Shown here in pieces: positions 1 to 5,387 of a DNA stretch of 6,507 nt. Below the pieces are notes generated by a model, which saw only the letters and a list, made by a program, of their open reading frames with translations, was not told where the DNA came from and made no database searches. The DNA lies in contig RPQV01000208.1 in the NCBI GenBank assembly GCA_003818595.1, forward strand, positions 1-6,507, given 5' to 3'. This stretch comes from Calditrichota bacterium. GTDB lineage: Bacteria > Zhuqueibacterota > Zhuqueibacteria > Residuimicrobiales > Krinioviventaceae. The first letter of the stretch is position 1. Each line of letters begins with the position of its first letter. A program made the position numbers and the translations under genes.

Positions 1-52
1 AGGCCCTCAAGCGACAAAAGTCAGCGCAGTAAAATAAACCCTGTCGAATTTC

Positions 53-80
53 AGCCTCGTCACCCCGACGAGGCTTTTTT
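53..80 (+). terminator. Rho-independent terminator for a plus-strand gene ending left of or at the window edge
   Basis: A perfect 9-base-pair stem (AGCCTCGTC at 53-61 and GACGAGGCT at 67-75) encloses a 5-base loop and runs into six T residues (75-80) on the plus strand. On the minus strand the same hairpin is followed by GAAATTCG, with no T tract, so it should terminate plus-strand transcription only. Its left arm begins about 15-20 bases after two plus-strand stop codons (TAA at 30-32 and TAA at 35-37). Either could end a gene entering from the left, but too little is visible to choose a frame. The hairpin contains the stop codon (60-62) and last codons of the minus-strand COG3581-type gene, so the two transcription units converge and overlap here. 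Confidence 0.85.
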
Positions 81-1319
81 ATGAGCGGCATAGTGAGCCG
101 CCAATTCCATAAAAATCTCCAGATCATTGTTCAAATCATTTTTCTGAGCGTCAAAATAAAAAACGCGTATTGGAAATCCCCTAAAATCTCGACTGACTCG
201 TGGATAAACAGCTTCAGTGATAATGCCGTTCATGCAGGTGAAGGGGCTGATATCAATCACGCCGGCAACGCCTTTTTGCTGATACCATAGCGTCTTGCCC
301 ATACTCATCACCATCTCGCCGTTCGCTCCTTCTCTCGGCAAATAGGGCCGCGCCAGCTCGAGAATTTCGCGAACATGCTTAGGCTCCGGATACTCTGCAA
401 ATGACTCTACAAAGATGGAACTCAGCACGTGCTCATCATGTCGCATCACTGCCTGCTTCAATTTGCATCCCAGCATCTGGAAGCTCAGTTGCTTGCCATA
501 GCGTCGCAGCCGCATCTCCTCCTCATCCGTCGTATACAGCACCCATTCTGCAATATCGGAAATCCAAACAATCCCTCCCAGCTTTTCAATACGGCGAAAC
601 AGGTGATTGTTCGAGAAATGATTATGGCGACAAAAGATTTCGCCCACGATGCCAATGACCAATTTGAAGCGGTAACGATCAACAGGAATCGATAAAAATC
701 GATCATGAGATCTTTTTAATGCGTCTGCAAGGGCGAGCAATTTTTTCCGCGAAGAAACATTTCGTAGAGCGATGACAGAACAAATATCCTCCAAAGACAC
801 ATTGAAGGCTTGATCACTCATTCCGCTGTGAATTTCAAACGGTCGTGTAATTAAAAGCATCTTTCGTAATAAATCGGCAGCAACCAGCGCCCGCCATCCG
901 GTGCGAACCAGTGTCTGAGCTTCGTCGCCAATCCCGCCATAACCATCGTTACTGGTGGGCGCAGTAAACATAACCGCCTCGCCACGAATCTGATGAAATA
1001 CCTTTTGAGCAAGCGGCAAATAATGGCCATAACGGCAAGGACCGTTCGACGTCGGTAAAAGGAAAGCGGTCCTTTCCGGATCATAGTCAGGACGTTCTGC
1101 AATTTTGAGAAAACCGCCCAAAGTAACCGCTTCCGGCAAACACTCGTCACCGGAAAGATATCGGCGGGCCAGCTCATAGCTATGAATGTCGTCCTCAGGT
1201 GTCGGCTGTGCATTCACACCGATCGAACGAAATGCTGCAGCCATGCAGGCTGCACCCTCATAACTCATCTGCGGTATGTATAGAGTCCGTTCTTTAAGCG
1301 GGAGAGAGCTCATTTCCAT
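60..1319 (-). CDS. COG3581-type protein, 2-hydroxyacyl-CoA dehydratase / double-cubane-like cluster subunit (419 aa)
   Basis: Matches the C-terminal part (COG3581) of the large activase-related proteins found in anaerobes. Recognisable motifs in order are RTLYIP near the N-terminus (11-16), GDECLPEA (57-64), NGPCRYG (92-98), GEIFCRHNHFSN (226-237), a following LGGIVW segment, and DISPFTCMNG (356-365). C60, C95 and C362 lie in the positions expected for iron-sulfur ligands, by analogy with the three-cysteine cluster sites of 2-hydroxyacyl-CoA dehydratase subunits. C25, C180, C230 and C285 are additional. No signal peptide or membrane segment is visible, so it should be cytoplasmic. It is the last gene of the apparent operon, 54 bases after the C26 hydrolase gene. 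The ATG at 1319 and a second ATG at 1313 are both possible starts, and neither has a strong ribosome binding site. The usual partner is the DUF2229 protein encoded two genes upstream, to which it is fused in many genomes. Family assignment is firm; the reaction and substrate are unknown. Confidence 0.88.
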   Translation of the reverse strand: MEMSSLPLKERTLYIPQMSYEGAACMAAAFRSIGVNAQPTPEDDIHSYELARRYLSGDECLPEAVTLGGFLKIAERPDYDPERTAFLLPTSNGPCRYGHYLPLAQKVFHQIRGEAVMFTAPTSNDGYGGIGDEAQTLVRTGWRALVAADLLRKMLLITRPFEIHSGMSDQAFNVSLEDICSVIALRNVSSRKKLLALADALKRSHDRFLSIPVDRYRFKLVIGIVGEIFCRHNHFSNNHLFRRIEKLGGIVWISDIAEWVLYTTDEEEMRLRRYGKQLSFQMLGCKLKQAVMRHDEHVLSSIFVESFAEYPEPKHVREILELARPYLPREGANGEMVMSMGKTLWYQQKGVAGVIDISPFTCMNGIITEAVYPRVSRDFRGFPIRVFYFDAQKNDLNNDLEIFMELAAHYAAHKKASSG

Positions 1320-1373
1320 GCTTTCGTCAAGTTCTTGATATTCATGATGATCGTACAGGAATCATTCCCCGAC

Positions 1374-2210
1374 TCACTTTCCGGCCTTCGATTTTGCTGA
1401 CTCTTTCAACCGCTCAACTTCGGTTGCCAGTTGGCAAGCATGAATGAAGGCACCGAAAATCATCTTCCGATGTTGCTCCTCCAGTCGCTCCGGATGCCAT
1501 TGTACCAAAAGCACAAAACGATCTCCAGGAAGTTCAAGCGCTTCAATTACCCCATCTGCAGACTGCGCGGCAATCGTCAGATCTTTTCCAACCTTTTTCA
1601 CCGCCTGATGGTGACTGGAATTGACCACCAGTTGATCTTGACCGAATATCTGCTGCAGCCTTGTCCCGGCGATCAAGTTGACTCCATGGAAAACACCTCC
1701 TGATTGCTGATGTCGAAGCGCATTAAAAACTTGTGAGGGGATATCCTGAACCAAAGTACCGCCGCAGATCACATTTGTGAACTGGCAGCCCAAGCAAATA
1801 CCCAACAGCGGCTTATCGGTTTGACTCAACCACTTTTTAATAAGCCGCTGTTCAAATTGAAAACGCCGTGCAGGCAACGAATCGACTAAAGTATGCGCTT
1901 TTTCGCCATATGCACTGGGCCATACATCCAGGCCTCCGATGAGGAGCAGACCATCAAGGGATGAGCAGAAAGTATCCACGGCATCCTCCCCACGAATCGG
2001 AGGGATGAGCAGAGGTAGACCGCCTGACTCCAGAATAGCATTGACATATGACATCTGTGTATTGGCAGAACCAACACTGTCCTTTTCATCGGCTTCAAAA
2101 TCACTAGTGATTCCTATCAGAGGAACTCCGCTCTCATCGGCACGACTGAACGTAAAGATCGCCATCACAAATATGAAAAGCAGACAAATTCTTTTACTTT
2201 TGATCAACAT
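1374..2210 (-). CDS. Exported peptidase C26 family hydrolase (class I glutamine-amidotransferase-like, PuuD-like), 278 aa
   Basis: Numbered from the ATG at 2210. The family hydrolyses gamma-glutamyl amide bonds; PuuD, for example, acts on gamma-glutamyl-GABA. Visible motifs are LLLIGGLDVWPSAYGE (88-103, oxyanion region), nucleophile C139 in GICLGC, NSSHHQ (197-202), and H239/E241 in QWHPE, so the Cys-His-Glu triad is intact. Residues 1-24 form a classical signal peptide: a basic KSKR stretch, a hydrophobic core ICLLFIFVMAIFTF and a probable cleavage after SRA. PuuD itself is cytosolic, so this is an exported relative. An ATG at 2231 would add seven residues, but the ATG at 2210 has a good AGGAAG ribosome binding site and places the signal peptide normally. 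The gene overlaps the end of the upstream DUF2229 gene by 17 bases, suggesting translational coupling, and precedes the COG3581-type gene. Substrate is not predictable: a gamma-glutamyl peptide, polyglutamate, folate or peptidoglycan fragment are all possible. Family call is strong; location is a good inference. Confidence 0.9.
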   Translation of the reverse strand: MLIKSKRICLLFIFVMAIFTFSRADESGVPLIGITSDFEADEKDSVGSANTQMSYVNAILESGGLPLLIPPIRGEDAVDTFCSSLDGLLLIGGLDVWPSAYGEKAHTLVDSLPARRFQFEQRLIKKWLSQTDKPLLGICLGCQFTNVICGGTLVQDIPSQVFNALRHQQSGGVFHGVNLIAGTRLQQIFGQDQLVVNSSHHQAVKKVGKDLTIAAQSADGVIEALELPGDRFVLLVQWHPERLEEQHRKMIFGAFIHACQLATEVERLKESAKSKAGK

Positions 2211-5200
2211 AGACTTCCTGCAGAGGTACATGAATATTTTCTCGATCCCTATCCAGTAATCCCTTACTCTGAAGATAGGCTTCGCATCGCGTCAAAATGC
2301 CGGCATCATTGCTGTGATCATCAAACTGCAATGACAAAAAGGGAGAACCAACAGCATCATGAACGAAATGTTTGATATACGAATCTGGACCACATTTAAA
2401 ATTTGTAAAATAAATAACATGAAGATTTTTAGCTCTGCCTGCATACACACATGCCTGCAGAATTCGCCTGCCATAATTCCAAAACATATTCTCATGGACA
2501 CGATGTATCTCTATACCTTTCAACGGTAAAAAATCCAAAGGAATCACATCCATCCCATAGAGATCGCGCAGCTTTTGTGGTACATGCAGATTAACTCCGG
2601 CATCATAAACATTATACGGCCGACCAATGATGACTATCGCCTGTCGGTGATGACGGGACAGCAAATCCAACGATTCGCGACCGGCCTGTGCAATCCGGCA
2701 TCTGAATTGATCAAGGGCGAAATAAGCATGCTCCACGGCACGTTCATGCCGCTTCCTCGATATACCGAGAGTTTTGGCAATGGGCGACATTTCAGTTTTG
2801 ATGAAATCGATGCCGTCACGAAAATGAAGGACCGGCATGAGCAATTTTTCAAAAACCATTTCCCCCAATTGAGTGTTGCGTATTACCAAGGGCAGTGTTT
2901 GTCCCCAAGGACAAGCCCATGACTGCACGGCCGGATTTTCAGTCTCACTATTGATAATCTGCGGCATAAAAATATAGTCGACCTCTTTTTCCAGCAGATT
3001 TTTAAAATGACCATGACCAACGATGACGGGAAAACAGGGCTCAGCCACACTTAATTCTTTCCCTTGAGCAACAAGGCTCTGCGTAGTATCATCGGATAAG
3101 ACGACCTCGGCACCGATTTGAGAAAAATAGGCGGCGAAAAAGGGAAAACGATCCCAGAAATAAAGTGTTTGGGGAATACCAATACGGATGCCCAATCCAT
3201 CAGGTCCGGGAATATTTTCATGCAGACATTGATGATAAAAATCGAACAGGTCGGGGACAACAGGCCGCTGCAGCGCTTTTTTCCGTCTTCTATAGCGATG
3301 AGAACACTTGTCTCCCCAATAGGTGTGCTCCCCGTTGATAATGATTTCCTGGATATCGCATTGATTCGAACAGGACTTGCAGATGAATTGACGTTTTTCA
3401 AAATGAATCAACGACAAATCGAAACCATGAAAACGCGTGGCAAAAGGAGAATAATTATATTTTTCTCGTGCCAGTAACGCTGCACCGACAGCACCCAGCA
3501 CCCCGTTGTAAGGTGGTATGACAATTTCCTGATTAAGGACTGTGGAAAAAGCGGCAGCGACGGCACGGTTATATGCGGTTCCTCCTTGAAAATAGATTTT
3601 TTTGCCGATTTTTCGATCGCGTACAACGCGGTTGAGGTAATTGTAAACCACCGCAAACGCCAAACCTGCGGCAATATCGCCAATGTCTCTTCCCTGCTGC
3701 ATAAAGACAGCAACATCCTTTTCCATGAATACCGTACAGCGCTCACCCAGCCGTATTGGATGGAGGGAACCAAGTGCCAATTCCGCAAAATCATCCTGGA
3801 TCGAGATGCCCAGTTTACCCGCCTGCTCTTCGAGGAAGGAACCGGTGCCGGCCGCACACGCTTCATTCATGGCAAAATCAACGACGACGCCTTGATCGAT
3901 CGAAATAAACTTGGAATCCTGCCCGCCGATTTCGAATATGGTATCCACCGATTCATTAAACAAAAGTTGCGATAAAGTACAAGCTCCGGTTTTGTGCGCG
4001 GTGATCTCATCATGAACCACGTCTGCGCCGACGACCTCTCCGACCAGCTCACGTCCGGAACCGGTTGCACCGACGCCGAGAATCTCAATTTTATCAGCCC
4101 ATTTTTCTGCCCAAAAAGCCATTTCGCGCTGAACCACCTGCAGCGGTCGTCCCTCCGTGCGAGTATAAACTTGATCGAGCACCCGACCCTGTTCGTCAAT
4201 GAGCACCAGATTGGTGCTGACAGAACCGATATCCAATCCCAAATATCCGCGAATTTTCCCAGATGCCCCTTTGACCTGAACCGTAGGTTCTGAAAGGTTT
4301 TCAAAACGCACTCGAGAGGTGCTTAGTCGCGGCCAGGCATCCGAAATAATCATCGCACCGAATCCTCGATCGCTCATTCGCTGAACAGCATCTTTAAGCA
4401 AAGGACTACCGCCGACATCGAGGGCACATCCTAATGCAGGACCATGCTGATAGAATTCCGGCACAGTCAAGACGGAATCATCAAGATCAAATATTCTTCG
4501 TACTGCATTAACAATACCCTGATTAGCCGCAACCCCACCGGCAAAGACCACCTGCGGAATCAATGGCTTTCCTCTTACAACGGTTCCCTTATAATTCCGC
4601 ACAACAGCATCGCAGAGACCACGAAAGATGGCGCCGGTGGTATAGCCTCTTTGCTGTGCATGAATCATGTCTGTCTTGGCAAAGACTGAGCAACGACCGG
4701 CGATGTTCGCACAACCATCTGCCGCAAGTACCAACGGACCGATTTCTTCAATCTGATAGTTCATCCGTGACGCCTGTTGGTCTATAAAAGAACCTGTCCC
4801 AGCGGCGCATTCACCATTTTTGTTATAATCGAGAATAGTTAATTCACCAAGGTCACGGTCAAAAGTGACCTGCAAATACTTTGAACCATCTCCGCCGATC
4901 TCAAGAATCGTCCGCGCGGTGGGTATCAACTCGACGATTCCCCGCGCCAACGCTTTGAATTCATTCAAACAGGGAACGCTTAAAGCCTCTGCAACCAGTT
5001 GCGCTTGAGAACCTGTCAAACTCAGATTGATTTGAGCAGTTTCCGGCAATAGTTGATAAAGATCCCCCAACAAAACTGCAGCGGCTGAGAAGGGACGGCC
5101 CAGAACTCGACAAGGCTCAAAGAGGAATAGTTCACCATCTCGAATCGATTTTTGGCGAATGGATGATTGATGACAAGAAAAACCTTTCGGCGCCCGAAAC

Positions 5201-5253
5201 ACCAATTTTGCGCTTACTGAACCAATATCCAAACCAACATGAACTTTGACCAT
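2194..5253 (-). CDS. Tandem CoA-dehydratase activase with DUF2229 (COG3580) domain, 1019 aa
   Basis: An ATP-driven electron-transfer protein of the acyl-CoA dehydratase activase-related family. Domain 1 (about 1-285) and domain 2 (about 336-595) are both BcrAD/BadF/BadG-type ASKHA ATPase folds. They show DIGSVSAK (9-16) and DIGSVSTN (341-348), GGDGSK (120-125) and GGQDSK (443-448), CAAGTGSF (149-156 and 466-473), RCSVF (187-191) and RCTVF (505-509), and glycine-rich AGG/QGG nucleotide loops near 238 and 556. C149/C188 and C466/C506 match the cysteine pairs that hold the bridging [4Fe-4S] cluster in homodimeric HgdC-type activators. A linker with C625, C628, C632 and C650 follows. The DUF2229 domain (about 690-1000) contains EPCFP (C740), ACPWG (C781) and FKCGPD (C954). 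It has no signal peptide and should be cytoplasmic. The ATG at 5253 directly precedes the first ATPase motif; its ribosome binding site is weak. The gene leads an apparent operon with the C26 hydrolase and the COG3581-type subunit, the latter being fused to it in many genomes. It should hydrolyse ATP to drive low-potential electron transfer; the final substrate is unknown. Confidence 0.92.
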   Translation of the reverse strand: MVKVHVGLDIGSVSAKLVFRAPKGFSCHQSSIRQKSIRDGELFLFEPCRVLGRPFSAAAVLLGDLYQLLPETAQINLSLTGSQAQLVAEALSVPCLNEFKALARGIVELIPTARTILEIGGDGSKYLQVTFDRDLGELTILDYNKNGECAAGTGSFIDQQASRMNYQIEEIGPLVLAADGCANIAGRCSVFAKTDMIHAQQRGYTTGAIFRGLCDAVVRNYKGTVVRGKPLIPQVVFAGGVAANQGIVNAVRRIFDLDDSVLTVPEFYQHGPALGCALDVGGSPLLKDAVQRMSDRGFGAMIISDAWPRLSTSRVRFENLSEPTVQVKGASGKIRGYLGLDIGSVSTNLVLIDEQGRVLDQVYTRTEGRPLQVVQREMAFWAEKWADKIEILGVGATGSGRELVGEVVGADVVHDEITAHKTGACTLSQLLFNESVDTIFEIGGQDSKFISIDQGVVVDFAMNEACAAGTGSFLEEQAGKLGISIQDDFAELALGSLHPIRLGERCTVFMEKDVAVFMQQGRDIGDIAAGLAFAVVYNYLNRVVRDRKIGKKIYFQGGTAYNRAVAAAFSTVLNQEIVIPPYNGVLGAVGAALLAREKYNYSPFATRFHGFDLSLIHFEKRQFICKSCSNQCDIQEIIINGEHTYWGDKCSHRYRRRKKALQRPVVPDLFDFYHQCLHENIPGPDGLGIRIGIPQTLYFWDRFPFFAAYFSQIGAEVVLSDDTTQSLVAQGKELSVAEPCFPVIVGHGHFKNLLEKEVDYIFMPQIINSETENPAVQSWACPWGQTLPLVIRNTQLGEMVFEKLLMPVLHFRDGIDFIKTEMSPIAKTLGISRKRHERAVEHAYFALDQFRCRIAQAGRESLDLLSRHHRQAIVIIGRPYNVYDAGVNLHVPQKLRDLYGMDVIPLDFLPLKGIEIHRVHENMFWNYGRRILQACVYAGRAKNLHVIYFTNFKCGPDSYIKHFVHDAVGSPFLSLQFDDHSNDAGILTRCEAYLQSKGLLDRDRENIHVPLQEVYVDQK
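2214..2219 (-). promoter_or_regulatory. Ribosome binding site deciding the C26 hydrolase start
   Basis: AGGAAG on the minus strand lies just before the ATG at 2210, with five bases between the AGGA core and the start codon. The alternative ATG at 2231 lacks a comparable site at the usual distance. The site lies inside the coding sequence of the preceding DUF2229 gene, so ribosomes finishing that gene would melt and feed this start. Confidence 0.65.
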
Positions 5254-5387
5254 TTAACGCCCAGTACATCTTTCAAATACCAAAGTAATTAAGGTAAGCA
5301 TCATTTTTCAATGATTCAAGGTTGAAGTTACCTCAATGATCACCTCTGGCAAAAAGGTGGAATCAAATGATCTGTGCGGGGAAAGGA
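5254..5387. other. Intergenic region and possible promoter/leader of the DUF2229-C26-COG3581 operon
   Basis: This 134-base, AT-rich gap holds no credible gene. It contains an inverted repeat, ATCATT (5300-5305) and AATGAT (5310-5315) with a 4-base loop, nested inside AGGTAA (5292-5297) and TTACCT (5328-5333). A second short pair, CACCT and AGGTG, lies near 5341-5359. TCAATGAT occurs twice (5308-5315 and 5333-5340), with a near copy at 5363-5371. On the minus strand a TTGAAT followed 17 bases later by TACCTT could be a weak promoter, but the -10 match is poor. No T tract follows any hairpin on the minus strand, so I see no convincing terminator for the upstream M56-M23 gene; read-through into the operon is possible. 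Confidence 0.3.

Noticed and set aside
81..695. Plus-strand open frames at 81-290, 401-658 and 429-695
   Set aside because: They lie opposite a well-supported coding sequence, have no recognisable domain, and their composition is that of antisense shadow frames.
1320..1373. Gap between the C26 gene and the COG3581-type gene examined for a promoter or terminator
   Set aside because: No T-tracted hairpin and no convincing promoter hexamers were seen in the 54 bases.
2211..2231. Upstream ATG at 2231 as start of the C26 hydrolase (285 aa)
   Set aside because: It lacks a well-placed ribosome binding site and adds seven residues before a normal signal peptide; the ATG at 2210 has AGGAAG at the right distance.
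3051..3866. Minus-strand frames at 3051-3401 and 3408-3866 and plus-strand frames at 3118-3477 and 3586-3975
   Set aside because: All overlap the continuous, motif-supported activase-DUF2229 coding sequence in other frames and show no domain of their own.
5341..5359. CACCT/AGGTG hairpin as a terminator for the M56-M23 gene
   Set aside because: The stem is only five base pairs with a nine-base loop, and no T run follows on the minus strand.
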